The notes: generated by a model not told the origin, from the letters alone. 64,000 bases of DNA from Sediminibacterium sp. KACHI17 (GCF_040362915.1 NZ_AP029612.1:1736001-1800000); one strand, 5' to 3'. Numbered from the stretch's first letter, positions 8,555 through 17,086 are shown. Program-made: numbers and translations.

Positions 8555-8710
8555 TATCTTTGCACCATTCATATATTCTCTCTACACGACTCGATTTCCT
8601 TCCGTGACAAAGTTCATCAGTCTTTTACAGGTCGCTTTTAGCATCTACAGGTAGGAAGGTTATATAACAGCTGAGCGAATTCAGTTGTGCTTTAATAAAA
8701 ATTTATTCCA
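8555..8710 (+). promoter_or_regulatory. Promoter and long 5' leader of the DEAD-box helicase gene
   Basis: TATCTTTG at 8555-8562 fits TAnnTTTG. Transcription from it would give a leader of about 140 nt before the TTG start at 8711, much longer than other leaders in this window. Long structured leaders are common for cold-shock RNA helicases; I see no named riboswitch fold in it. Confidence 0.5.
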
Positions 8711-9955
8711 TTGACATTTGATTCATTGAGTCTGATCGAGCCCATTTTACGTGCGCTTCAGACAGAAGGTTACACAACACCTACACCTATTCAACAACAA
8801 GCCATTCCAATTGTATTGGAGGGAAATGATTTACTGGGCTGTGCCCAAACAGGAACTGGAAAGACTGCTGCTTTCTCAATCCCATTATTACAACTATTGT
8901 ATCAGCAGAAAAGTACACATAAAGGTATTAAAGCATTGATCCTTACGCCAACCAGAGAACTGGCTATTCAGATTGATGAAAGTATTGCTGCTTATGGCAG
9001 ACATACAGCCCTGAGTCATGCCGTTATTTTTGGCGGTGTATCTCAACTACCACAAACACAAGCATTGAAAAGAGGAGTTGATATTCTCATTGCAACACCC
9101 GGTCGTTTATTGGACCTGATGCAACAAGGTTATGTGAGTTTACAGCAATTACAATTTTTTGTGTTGGATGAAGCTGATAGAATGTTAGACATGGGCTTTA
9201 TTCATGACGTAAAAAAAGTGATCAGTAAGTTGCCTGCAAAAAGACAAACATTATTTTTCTCTGCTACCATGCCACCGGAAATTGCAGGGTTAGCCAATAG
9301 TATTTTACGTAACCCTAAAAAAGTAGAAGTAACACCCGTCTCATCTACGGTGGAGAAGATCGAACAATCTGTTTACTTTGTTGAGAAGCAAGATAAGCGT
9401 GCTTTACTGCATCATTTATTAGCAGATCAAAATATTAAAACAGTATTGGTATTTACCAGAACCAAACATGGTGCTGATAAAGTGGTGAAAGATCTTGTCA
9501 AATCTGGTATCGGCGCTGCAGCTATTCATGGAAATAAATCACAGAATGCACGTCAGCGTGCATTGAATGATTTCAAAAATGGCACACTGCGTGTATTGGT
9601 GGCAACAGATATTGCAGCACGTGGTATTGATGTAGAACAGTTATCACATGTGATCAATTATGAATTACCGGATGTTCCTGAAACCTATGTTCACCGTATC
9701 GGAAGAACCGGGCGTGCAGGTGCTTCAGGTATTGCTATTGCTTTCTGTGATGCAGAAGATAAAGTAAACCTGAAAGATATCCAGAAACTGATCGGTATTC
9801 AGATACCTCATGTAAATGATCATCCATATGCTATGCATGATATTTCATTGAGCACTTTCAGACCTGTTACCAAACAACCCCAACAGCAACGCAGTCATAC
9901 GCAACGCAGATCCTTCAGAGGCGGTGATAGCAGACGATATGCGTCGCAGAGATAA
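8711..9955 (+). CDS. DEAD-box RNA helicase (RhlE-like)
   Basis: ATP-dependent RNA helicase of 414 residues. All core motifs are present: Q-motif ([11 protein letters not shown]), Walker [19 protein letters not shown] within [18 protein letters not shown], and [10 protein letters not shown]. The C-terminus is a short basic Gln/Arg/Gly-rich tail ([19 protein letters not shown]) likely to bind RNA. The start is TTG at 8711: an in-frame stop lies at 8696-8698 and no ATG precedes the Q-motif. Related to RhlE/CsdA-type helicases of ribosome assembly and cold adaptation; the exact subfamily is inferred. Confidence 0.93.
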   Translation: MTFDSLSLIEPILRALQTEGYTTPTPIQQQAIPIVLEGNDLLGCAQTGTGKTAAFSIPLLQLLYQQKSTHKGIKALILTPTRELAIQIDESIAAYGRHTALSHAVIFGGVSQLPQTQALKRGVDILIATPGRLLDLMQQGYVSLQQLQFFVLDEADRMLDMGFIHDVKKVISKLPAKRQTLFFSATMPPEIAGLANSILRNPKKVEVTPVSSTVEKIEQSVYFVEKQDKRALLHHLLADQNIKTVLVFTRTKHGADKVVKDLVKSGIGAAAIHGNKSQNARQRALNDFKNGTLRVLVATDIAARGIDVEQLSHVINYELPDVPETYVHRIGRTGRAGASGIAIAFCDAEDKVNLKDIQKLIGIQIPHVNDHPYAMHDISLSTFRPVTKQPQQQRSHTQRRSFRGGDSRRYASQR

Positions 9956-9963
9956 GGTGACAT

Positions 9964-10030
9964 ATAGTTGATGGTCGATGGTCCATGGTCCATGGTAGTT
10001 TTTTACTATGGACCATGGACCATCAACTAT
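9964..10030. repeat. Large hairpin of the CCATGGTCCATGG word family
   Basis: The left arm ATAGTTGATGGT...CCATGGTAGT and the right arm ACTATGGACC...CAACTAT fold over a T-rich loop. It may act as a bidirectional terminator after the helicase gene. Its 17-nt word CATGGACCATCGACCAT (on the minus strand here) is found in frame inside the E1 dehydrogenase gene at 23243-23259. Confidence 0.8.
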
Positions 10031-10053
10031 CTACTATTCCCTACCTTAGTAAC

Positions 10054-11289
10054 ATGAAACCAAAACATTTACTAAGTCTGTTTTTACTGACAGTGCTCCC
10101 TTCTTTGTTTGTGTTGGCGCAACAGAGATCTGCTACTTATTTTCCTCCTGCCGGTATTTGGGAACAACGTTCGCCATCAGCATTGGGATTGAATGCAGCG
10201 GTATTGGATGAAGCCATTACACTTGCAAAAAATGGCGAGTCTAAAAATCCGCGTAGTATGGAGATCAATCATTACCGGACTTTTGGTAAAGAACCTTTTG
10301 GTGAAGGTATCGGTCCATTTGCCGACCGTGGAGAAGCAACCGGCTTGATCATTTATAAAGGATACATAGTAGCACAATGGGGAGAGCCTTCGCGCTGCGA
10401 CATGACACATAGTGTTACTAAAAGTTTTTTATCGGCTGTAGTAGGTGTTGCTGTTGATCAAAGACTGATTAGAGATGTAAAAGATACTGTTGCGTACTAT
10501 GTTCCACCTATCGAATGGTATAATCCTAAAGAAGCGATCAACAGACCTTCAGAAGATATTGGTAAACCACAACTGTTGTTTCCATTCGAGTCAGCGCACA
10601 ACCGTACGATTACTTGGGATGACCTGCTCAGACAAACCAGCGATTGGGAAGGAACACTTTGGGGTAAACCAGATTGGGCAGACAGACCAGATGCAGATGC
10701 CAATAAGTGGCTGAACCGACCACGGAATAAACCCGGTACTACTTATGAATACAATGATGTGAGGGTGAATGTACTGGCATTGGCAGCAACCAGTGTTTGG
10801 AGAAAGTCATTACCACAAGTACTCAAACAAACTATTATGGACCCGATCGGCGCATCCAATACCTGGCGCTGGACCGGCTATAGAAATGCATGGATCGTAT
10901 TGGATGGCCAACCCGTTCAATCTGTTAGCGGCGGTGGACATTGGGGTGGCGGCATGTTCATCAATGCTTATGATATGGGGCGTTTCGGATGGTTAACATT
11001 GAATAGGGGAAAATGGAATGGCAAACAGTTATTGAGTGAGGAATGGATCAGACGATCATTAACACCCACTGCCGCCAAAACCGATTATGGTTATATGAAT
11101 TGGTTTCTAAATACCGATCGCAAATTCTTACCAAGTGCTCCGGCCACCGCTTTTACGCATGTAGGCAACGGTAATAACCTCGTTTATGTAGATCCTGAGC
11201 ATGAACTGGTAGCCGTGATCCGTTGGATAGATGGAAAAGCTCAGGATAGTGTAATCAAAAAAATACTCGAGGCTTTACCAATGAGGTAG
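10054..11289 (+). CDS. Secreted serine hydrolase, beta-lactamase / class C esterase family
   Basis: Signal peptide 1-23 (ending VLAQQ) followed by a class C beta-lactamase-like domain. Catalytic S120-V-T-K123 (SxxK) and a YEYNDVRVN stretch with the Tyr-x-Asn motif are visible; HVGNG near the C-terminus would be the third (KTG-equivalent) motif. Substrate unknown: esterase, amidase or D-peptidase are all possible. I chose the ATG at 10054, because the open frame upstream (from 9985) runs through the intergenic repeat and lacks a signal peptide. Confidence 0.85.
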   Translation: MKPKHLLSLFLLTVLPSLFVLAQQRSATYFPPAGIWEQRSPSALGLNAAVLDEAITLAKNGESKNPRSMEINHYRTFGKEPFGEGIGPFADRGEATGLIIYKGYIVAQWGEPSRCDMTHSVTKSFLSAVVGVAVDQRLIRDVKDTVAYYVPPIEWYNPKEAINRPSEDIGKPQLLFPFESAHNRTITWDDLLRQTSDWEGTLWGKPDWADRPDADANKWLNRPRNKPGTTYEYNDVRVNVLALAATSVWRKSLPQVLKQTIMDPIGASNTWRWTGYRNAWIVLDGQPVQSVSGGGHWGGGMFINAYDMGRFGWLTLNRGKWNGKQLLSEEWIRRSLTPTAAKTDYGYMNWFLNTDRKFLPSAPATAFTHVGNGNNLVYVDPEHELVAVIRWIDGKAQDSVIKKILEALPMR

Positions 11290-11320
11290 TCATCACGCCT
11301 GTTATTGTCATAAGATTGTC

Positions 11321-11342
11321 TGTTTTTAAGTTGTTTTTAAGC
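11321..11342 (+). repeat. 11-bp tandem direct repeat upstream of the PAS histidine kinase
   Basis: TGTTTTTAAGT at 11321-11331 is followed directly by TGTTTTTAAGC. A 17-nt string ending in this unit recurs exactly at 40030-40046, upstream of the large secreted protein gene. It may be a shared operator. Confidence 0.45.
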
Positions 11343-11391
11343 CCCTAAGATTAGGGATTCAATACTATTGTATTGATTTTACCCTGAGCAC

Positions 11392-12516
11392 ATGTTTGAT
11401 GCGAATAACCAATATTCAACCGATCACCTTTTCTTGAATGCTGTTATTGATACCCTTGACGAGGGTGTTGTGGTGCAGAATAGTGAAGGAAAAATTGTTG
11501 GTTTCAATCAAAAAGCACTTCAGATATTAGCACTCTCTTTCGAACAATTATTAGGTACTAACTCTGGTGATCAAAAATGGGTATCAATTGATTTGAATGG
11601 TGACAAAGTGCCAACTGAGAAGCATCCGATTGTTATCACCCTACGTACAGGAGAACCACAGAAAAATGTGATCATGGGTGTCACTACTGGTGATCAGCAA
11701 TTAAAATGGCTTTCTACCAATACAAGAATCATTCATGTCAATGACCAAAAATTCGCTGTAGCTGCTTTTACTGATGTCACTCAACTAATTGAGCTCAATA
11801 AAAGTCTAAATGAACAAAACAAACTACAACTAGAGATTCAAAAGGAACTAGAGAAAAAAATTGCGCAGCTAAAAGATTTTGCTGGCATCATCACACATGA
11901 TGTTCGTGGGCCCGCCAATAATATCACGAAACTCATTCAGTTATACGAAAGCAAGAAAAATGAACCAGCCGGACAACAGGCATTTGAATTTCTGAAGCAG
12001 GCCGGTAATGATCTGCTGAACAACTTGAATGAGCTGATCAAATTATTGCAGTGGCATCTTGATAAAAAATCACCTTTCACAACCTGTAATTTCAATACCA
12101 CCACTGATAGTGTCGTTATACAACTTGATCATCTGATCCAACAAAAGCAAGTGACCATCCACCGTCATTTTGATGTACCCGATTTTGAGTATGTGCAAGT
12201 TTACCTCCATAGCATCATATATAACTTGGTGAGCAATGCCTTGAAATATGGACGAGAAGGCACCCCACTCGAAATAACGCTCAGCAGTTCAAGGAAGAAT
12301 GATCGGGTTTGCCTAACGATATCCGATAATGGCAAGGGCATCGATCTCGAAAAATTCGGTGCCACACTTTTCCGTTTTCAACGAAATGCTGAACTCGAAA
12401 ATGACAGTAAGGGAATTGGTCTTTATTTGGTTCAGCACCAGGTAGAAGAATTCGGCGGAACCATTTCTGTTAGTAGCGAACCTGATAAAGGAACGAGTTT
12501 TACGATTATTTTCTAA
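11392..12516 (+). CDS. PAS-domain sensor histidine kinase, soluble
   Basis: 374 residues with no membrane segment. A PAS domain (about 12-130) is followed by a coiled coil (135-165), an HisKA dimerisation helix with the phospho-acceptor His169 in ITHDVRGPANN, and a HATPase domain with N box LVSNALKYG, G1 DNGKGID and G2 KGIGLYLV. No response regulator is adjacent, so it is an orphan kinase. The upstream region holds an 11-bp tandem repeat and small inverted repeats (CCCTAAGATTAGGG around 11343; CAATACTATTGTATTG around 11361). Confidence 0.92.
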   Translation: MFDANNQYSTDHLFLNAVIDTLDEGVVVQNSEGKIVGFNQKALQILALSFEQLLGTNSGDQKWVSIDLNGDKVPTEKHPIVITLRTGEPQKNVIMGVTTGDQQLKWLSTNTRIIHVNDQKFAVAAFTDVTQLIELNKSLNEQNKLQLEIQKELEKKIAQLKDFAGIITHDVRGPANNITKLIQLYESKKNEPAGQQAFEFLKQAGNDLLNNLNELIKLLQWHLDKKSPFTTCNFNTTTDSVVIQLDHLIQQKQVTIHRHFDVPDFEYVQVYLHSIIYNLVSNALKYGREGTPLEITLSSSRKNDRVCLTISDNGKGIDLEKFGATLFRFQRNAELENDSKGIGLYLVQHQVEEFGGTISVSSEPDKGTSFTIIF

Positions 12517-12526
12517 GTAAATCCCC

Positions 12527-12534
12527 TACTTTTG
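12527..12534 (+). promoter_or_regulatory. -7 element of tRNA-Leu (TACTTTTG)
   Basis: TAnnTTTG element 18 nt before the mature tRNA 5' end. Confidence 0.6.
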
Positions 12535-12552
12535 CCACCCGGTATCAGAAAA

Positions 12553-12634
12553 GCGGATGTGGCGAAATTGGCAGACGCACCAGACTTAGGATCTGGCGCC
12601 GCGAGGCGTGTAGGTTCGACTCCTATCATCCGCA
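12553..12634 (+). tRNA. tRNA-Leu (anticodon UAG)
   Basis: Acceptor arm GCGGATG pairs with CATCCGC, followed by discriminator A. The anticodon stem CCAGA/TCTGG encloses loop CTTAGGA with anticodon TAG at 12587-12589, reading CUN codons. A long variable arm and the T arm (GGTTCGACTCC) fit a class II tRNA of 82 nt. The terminal CCA is not encoded (the genome reads ACAAATA). Confidence 0.96.
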
Positions 12635-12639
12635 CAAAT

Positions 12640-12668
12640 AAAAAGGCCCTTTGAAAGGGCCTTTTTAT
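12640..12668 (+). terminator. Terminator of tRNA-Leu
   Basis: AAAAAGGCCCTTTGAAAGGGCC followed by TTTTTATTT forms a tight stem with a T-run. It is symmetric enough to also stop the converging minus-strand gene. Confidence 0.9.
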
Positions 12669-12685
12669 TTGATATCATTGAACGG

Positions 12686-12979
12686 TTATACCGCTTCTCG
12701 CTTCACTAAGAAACCCAGCGTTTCACCAGCACCTTCGTTGACAAAGGAGGACTTAACAGTTTCAATACCTTGTGTGGTAATATAACAATGTGGTGTATCC
12801 AACTGCTGTAGCATTACCAAACCCTGCTGTGCCAATGCCAGCAAATGTTTGTGGATGGTTTCCCAGCTAAATGTAGAATGCAGGATCATCTCCCGCGGTG
12901 TACAGAGGTATTGCTCGGGATGGGGTTCTTCTCTTACAATCCTGTACAAAGTCTGTAAGGTGTAATAGGTGTTTTCCAT
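12686..12979 (-). CDS. Small protein with winged-helix-like pattern, function unknown
   Basis: 97 residues from the ATG at 12977-12979 (MENTYYTLQTLYRIV). The pattern of helices followed by a strand-turn-strand (HKHLLALAQQGLVMLQQLDTPHCYITTQGI) looks like a winged helix of the MarR/ArsR size class, but I recognise no family. An in-frame start 15 bp upstream is possible, but it sits on a TATCTTAC sequence that resembles its -7 element. Single gene, converging on the tRNA. Confidence 0.6.
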   Translation of the reverse strand: MENTYYTLQTLYRIVREEPHPEQYLCTPREMILHSTFSWETIHKHLLALAQQGLVMLQQLDTPHCYITTQGIETVKSSFVNEGAGETLGFLVKREAV

Positions 12980-13109
12980 ACTTGTAAGATACAAAGCCCC
13001 ACTTTTTTTGTTGCTTATCAGAATCGCTATTTGTCAACATTGAATGCACCAAAAATTAAAAAAGAAGGTGAAAAAATCTTTTATTCACTGACAATCAAAT
13101 GTTTACAAA

Positions 13110-13844
13110 TCACCACATCCGTAAGCCTACTTTTAGGATCATTACCATACCTGTGCCGAAAACAAAGAGTAAAACGATCTTTCTGAATATTTCCTGTGGT
13201 ACTTTATTCAACACCAGTTTACCTACATATGAACCCACAAAAGCAATCAAAATCAATCCGGGTAAATACCACCAGTTTTGTCCCTGCACATACCCCTGAT
13301 TCACATACACTACCGACCTGCTTAAATCCACGCCAAAATCAATAGCAGCAGAGGTTGCGATGAATACGTTTTTCTCCAATGCAAAAGAGGTTAATGTAAT
13401 GGCCCTAATAGCACCTCCCGTACCGATAAATCCAGCCAAGAAACCTGCCAGTCCGCCCCCAAAGATCGCATTACCCGTATTTGCCTTCATTTTGATATCG
13501 GGCTTCCACCAGAATAGAATGGCAAAGACCACACAAAACATCCCCAATAAAAGCTCTGCATATTGAAAAGTAACCTGATTACTCAACCATGCACCCCCAA
13601 TAACAAGCAATACACTGGGCACCCCTATTTTCCAGATCAAACCCCATTGAATATCCTGTCTGAAAAGGAACAATTTGGCAATATTGCTAAATACATGCAG
13701 TAGTCCGGTAAGCCCCAATACCGTTTTAAAGTCGAAGAAAAACCCGGCTAGTGGCACAAAGAATACCGAAGAACCAAATCCACCGACGGTTCCGACAATC
13801 TCACTGAGAAAAGCCAGTAAAAAAAAGAGAAAAGCATTGCCCAT
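13110..13844 (-). CDS. TauE/SafE family membrane permease
   Basis: 244-residue integral membrane protein with about 8 hydrophobic segments and two related halves, each with a Gly-rich signature (VGTVGGFGSSVFFVPL near the N-terminus, GGLAGFLAGFIGTGGAIRA in the middle). This is the sulfite/organosulfonate exporter or putative permease superfamily; the substrate cannot be assigned. It diverges from the trigger factor gene with a 137-bp gap. Confidence 0.9.
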   Translation of the reverse strand: MGNAFLFFLLAFLSEIVGTVGGFGSSVFFVPLAGFFFDFKTVLGLTGLLHVFSNIAKLFLFRQDIQWGLIWKIGVPSVLLVIGGAWLSNQVTFQYAELLLGMFCVVFAILFWWKPDIKMKANTGNAIFGGGLAGFLAGFIGTGGAIRAITLTSFALEKNVFIATSAAIDFGVDLSRSVVYVNQGYVQGQNWWYLPGLILIAFVGSYVGKLVLNKVPQEIFRKIVLLFVFGTGMVMILKVGLRMW

Positions 13845-13861
13845 AGAGGCTTTATTTAGTT

Positions 13862-13907
13862 ATGGGCAGCTGTTTTTATGCCTTAAACTCCTACCTTTGC
13901 TGCCCAT
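13862..13907. promoter_or_regulatory. Trigger-factor promoter region with flanking 9-bp inverted repeat
   Basis: TACCTTTG at 13892-13899 fits TAnnTTTG, leaving a leader of about 80 nt before tig. Perfect 9-bp arms ATGGGCAGC (13862-13870) and GCTGCCCAT (13899-13907) flank it; the right arm lies over the expected start site. It could be an operator between tig and the divergent permease gene. Confidence 0.5.
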
Positions 13908-13981
13908 TTGGAAAAAAGATTCTCAAGGATTGAAGATAAGATTTGAGACTCAACCAATAAAATATCAATAAAATATATATC

Positions 13982-15343
13982 ATGGCTACCGTTACCAGAG
14001 AGAACATTGGATTACTGACCGACAAATTGACCGTTACACTCAATAAAGAAGATTACTTCTCAGGTTTTGAGCAGAGTCTAAAGAAATATGCTAAAACGGC
14101 GAATATTCCTGGATTCAGAAAGGGAATGGTACCTGCCGGATTGGTTAAGAAGATGTATGGACAGAGTGTTTTCACTGATGAAGTATTGCGTACCGTTGAA
14201 AAGGAATTGAATACCTACCTGAACAATGAGCAGCTGGATATTTTCGCTCAGCCATTACCACTTGATAATGATGCTCGTGCATTGGATATGAATAATCCGG
14301 CTGACGTGAGCTTTGCTTTTGAAATTGGTTTAAAGCCCAGCTTTGAGATCGATGCCAAGAAGATCAAAGTAACTCGTTACGTGATTGATGTTACCAATGA
14401 AATGATCGATCAAGAAGTTGAACGTTTACAGATCCGTCACGGAAAAATGACCGAGCCTGAAACAGTTACTGGTGATGACAATGTGCTGAATGTAAAATTC
14501 ATCGAGTGCGATGAGAACGGTAACGAAACAGAAGGTGGAATCGCAAAAGACAACTCATTATTGGTAAAATATTTTGAGGAATCATTCCGCAAAAATTTTA
14601 TCGGTAAGAAAAACAACGATACCGTTGTATTACAGTTAGATAAAGCATTTGAAGACAAAGAGAAAGAAGCCATTCTGGCTGACTTGGGTCTTACTGCTGC
14701 TGACGGTAACCGTTATTTCAAGTTGCTGATTACTAAAGTTGGACTGGTTGAAAGAGCAGAAATGAATGCTGAATTCTTTGCAGCTGTTTATCCTAACACA
14801 GCTGTTACCACTGCTGAAGATTTTCGTGCTGAAGTGAAGAAAGAAATTGAGAATTATTATGCACAGCAGGCACGCAATCAAGTACAAGATCAAATCTACC
14901 ATCACCTGGTAGACCATACGCACATGGAGTTTCCGGAAAGCTTCCTGAAGCGTTGGTTACAGACCGGTGGTGAGAAACCAAAAACATCAGAAGAAGCTGA
15001 ACAGGAATATCCAACTTTCATCAGCCAATTGAAATGGACATTGGTGAGCAGTAAACTGATCGCCGATAATAAAATTGAAGTAAACCCTGATGATATCCGT
15101 GAGTTTGCCAAGCAACAATTGTTCAGCTACATGGGTGGACAATTAGGTGCATTGGGTGACAACCAGCAGTGGGTTGATGATTACGCGAACCGCATGATGC
15201 AAGACAGAAAATATGTAGAGGAAAGTTATCACCGCATCAGCACTGAGAAACTCTTCGGTTTATTGGAAACGCAGGTAACCGCTAAAGAAGAGAGCATCAG
15301 CGCAGAGGCCTTTGCGGAAAAACTGCACCATCACCACCACTAG
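13982..15343 (+). CDS. tig: Trigger factor, ribosome-associated chaperone
   Basis: Binds nascent chains at the ribosome exit. The N-terminal domain carries the ribosome-binding region around PGFRKGMVP (residues about 41-49; the canonical signature is GFRxGxxP). A divergent PPIase-like middle domain and a helical C-terminal arm domain follow. The 453-residue length is normal for Bacteroidota. Odd: the native C-terminus ends with five consecutive His (EKLHHHHH). First gene of the tig-clpP-clpP-clpX block, as in many bacteria. Confidence 0.96.
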   Translation: MATVTRENIGLLTDKLTVTLNKEDYFSGFEQSLKKYAKTANIPGFRKGMVPAGLVKKMYGQSVFTDEVLRTVEKELNTYLNNEQLDIFAQPLPLDNDARALDMNNPADVSFAFEIGLKPSFEIDAKKIKVTRYVIDVTNEMIDQEVERLQIRHGKMTEPETVTGDDNVLNVKFIECDENGNETEGGIAKDNSLLVKYFEESFRKNFIGKKNNDTVVLQLDKAFEDKEKEAILADLGLTAADGNRYFKLLITKVGLVERAEMNAEFFAAVYPNTAVTTAEDFRAEVKKEIENYYAQQARNQVQDQIYHHLVDHTHMEFPESFLKRWLQTGGEKPKTSEEAEQEYPTFISQLKWTLVSSKLIADNKIEVNPDDIREFAKQQLFSYMGGQLGALGDNQQWVDDYANRMMQDRKYVEESYHRISTEKLFGLLETQVTAKEESISAEAFAEKLHHHHH

Positions 15344-15349
15344 AATTTT

Positions 15350-15515
15350 TGATGGCAGATGGTAGATCTCAGATTTATTAGGTCTGATTGATCATATAAA
15401 ATTTGAGGCCGGATACATGTATCCGGCTTTTTTATGCGCATTCCATCCATATCTGACATCTGCGATCTGAAATCTGACATGACAAATCAGACATCAGCCA
15501 TCTGACATCCTAAAT
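15350..15515. repeat. Intergenic word repeats (ATCTGACATCTG / GATGGCAGATGG) around the tig terminator
   Basis: Repeated words ATCTGACATCTGCGATCTG, AAATCTGACATG and CAGACATCAGCCATCTGACATC surround the terminator and partly pair with GATGGCAGATGGTAGATCTCAG at the left. Part of the window-wide family of word-like intergenic repeats. Confidence 0.65.
15408..15433 (+). terminator. Terminator of tig
   Basis: Perfect 20-bp palindrome GCCGGATACA/TGTATCCGGC followed by six T. Confidence 0.92.
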
Positions 15516-15620
15516 TCTGTGTGACTTGTTGTCTTAAACAAAGCTTTGCACAGTATTTGAACAAGGTTTTATGCGGTGAAATAGCAAATCACTTATCTTC
15601 AAAGCGAAAATCGAATCATT

Positions 15621-16310
15621 ATGAATTTTGGAAAAGAGTTTGAGCAATATGCGGTGAAACACCGTGGTATCAGCAGTGCAACTTTGCATAATTATCAGCA
15701 ACATCATATTACCAACCTGACCCCCTATATCATTGAAGAACGCCCCCTGAATGTAGCCAGTATGGATGTATTCAGCCGTTTGATGATGGACCGTATCATC
15801 TTCATGGGTGAGGGTATCAATGATTATGTAGCCAATATTGTTACAGCACAGTTATTATTTTTGGAAAGTACCGACCGTAGTCGTGATATCCAAATGTATA
15901 TCAATAGCCCAGGTGGCAGTGTTTATGCAGGTCTTGGTATTTATGATACCATGCAGTTCATCGGTCCGGATGTTGCGACCATCTGTACAGGTATGGCTGC
16001 CAGTATGGGACAGATTCTATTATGTGCCGGCGTAAAAGGAAAGCGCACAGCTTTAAAACATAGCCGTATCATGATGCACCAGCCAAGTGGCGCAATCGGC
16101 GGACAAGCCACCGATATTGAGATCACTGCTCGTGAGATCAAAAAACTGAAACAGGAATTGTATTCCATCACTGCTCATCATACCGGAAAAGATGTAGAGA
16201 CCATCGCAAAAGACAGCGATCGTGATTTCTGGATGACCGCCCAGGAAGCCAAGGAGTATGGACTGGTAGATGAAGTGTTGTTGACCAATCCTAGGAAGGA
16301 GAAGAAATAG
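15621..16310 (+). CDS. clpP: ATP-dependent Clp protease proteolytic subunit (first copy)
   Basis: Serine peptidase subunit of the Clp protease. Catalytic triad by motif: Ser128 (GMAASMGQ), His153 (MMHQPSG), Asp202 (DSDRDFWM). There is an N-terminal extension of about 30 residues compared with E. coli mature ClpP, with the HYQQHHI region likely processed or forming axial loops. A second, diverged clpP follows 116 bp downstream, then clpX, so the cell may build mixed or two distinct barrels. Confidence 0.96.
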   Translation: MNFGKEFEQYAVKHRGISSATLHNYQQHHITNLTPYIIEERPLNVASMDVFSRLMMDRIIFMGEGINDYVANIVTAQLLFLESTDRSRDIQMYINSPGGSVYAGLGIYDTMQFIGPDVATICTGMAASMGQILLCAGVKGKRTALKHSRIMMHQPSGAIGGQATDIEITAREIKKLKQELYSITAHHTGKDVETIAKDSDRDFWMTAQEAKEYGLVDEVLLTNPRKEKK

Positions 16311-16314
16311 GTAG

Positions 16315-16393
16315 TATATAGCTAATAGTTCATAGCTTATGGTCAATACCTTGAATTCCTACTATTTGCCATGAACCATCTGCCATAAGCCAT
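16315..16393. repeat. Intergenic word repeat (AGCTAATAGTTCATAGCTTATGG / CCATGAACCATCTGCCATAAGCC)
   Basis: The left words TAGTTCATAGCTTATGG and the right words CCATGAACCATCTGCCATAAGC are imperfect complements. The repeat lies between the two clpP genes, where a full terminator would separate them. Confidence 0.65.
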
Positions 16394-16426
16394 TTACAAC
16401 AAATTAATCAGTATAAACAAGGAAAC

Positions 16427-17059
16427 ATGATACACTCAAAATACATTAACCCCTACCTCATGGAAGATGAGGAAGAGAATGAACCGAAAGAGGATAAACA
16501 AGAGCAGGCCGGATTTATGATGAAGAAAATGGAGAAACTGTTCTTTGAAAAAAGAGCTGTTTACTTGTGGGGACCTGTTGAAGACAAATCTGCACGTGAT
16601 GTCGTTAGCAAGTTATTGTTACTCGATGCCGATAAGCCTGGTGAAGAGATCAAATTTTATATCAATAGCCCAGGCGGAGTTGTAACCAGTGGCATGGTGA
16701 TTTATGATACCATCAAAATGATCCAGAGTCCGGTGAGTACCATTTGCATGGGATTGGCAGCAAGTATGGGTTCTATTTTATTGAGTGCAGGAGCCAAAGG
16801 AAAAAGATTCATTTATCCGCATGGAGAAGTAATGATCCATCAACCAAGTATTGGTGGTTATTTCCAGGCTACCAGTGCAGATATTGAAATTCATGCTGAG
16901 CAGATCCGTAAAACCAAGGAACTGGGTGCAAAGATCTTAGCTGATAATTGCGGAAAAACGGTGGATCAGATCATGAAAGATTTTGACCGTGATTATTGGA
17001 TGAATGCTACTGAAGCCGTTGAATATGGCATTGTAGACGCTGTTTTGTCCAAAATTTAA
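16427..17059 (+). CDS. clpP: ATP-dependent Clp protease proteolytic subunit (second copy)
   Basis: Second ClpP paralogue, 210 residues, active by motif: Ser113 (GLAASMGS), His138 (MIHQPSI), Asp189 (DFDRDYWM). It differs from the first copy by an acidic N-terminal segment (EDEEENEPKEDKQEQ) and a two-residue insertion after the catalytic His. Such tandem non-identical clpP pairs in other phyla can form hetero-barrels (known for Listeria and mycobacteria); whether these two do is inference. Lies directly upstream of clpX. Confidence 0.95.
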   Translation: MIHSKYINPYLMEDEEENEPKEDKQEQAGFMMKKMEKLFFEKRAVYLWGPVEDKSARDVVSKLLLLDADKPGEEIKFYINSPGGVVTSGMVIYDTIKMIQSPVSTICMGLAASMGSILLSAGAKGKRFIYPHGEVMIHQPSIGGYFQATSADIEIHAEQIRKTKELGAKILADNCGKTVDQIMKDFDRDYWMNATEAVEYGIVDAVLSKI

Positions 17060-17086
17060 TCGAAATACACCTTATTTATCCTTTTT

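Noticed and set aside
9985..10053. Upstream start for the serine hydrolase at 10054
   Set aside because: The added residues are translated repeat DNA; the signal peptide begins at 10054.
15326..15343. His tail of trigger factor as cloning-vector contamination
   Set aside because: The sequence continues into native-looking intergenic DNA with a genuine terminator and the clpP gene; no vector sequence follows.
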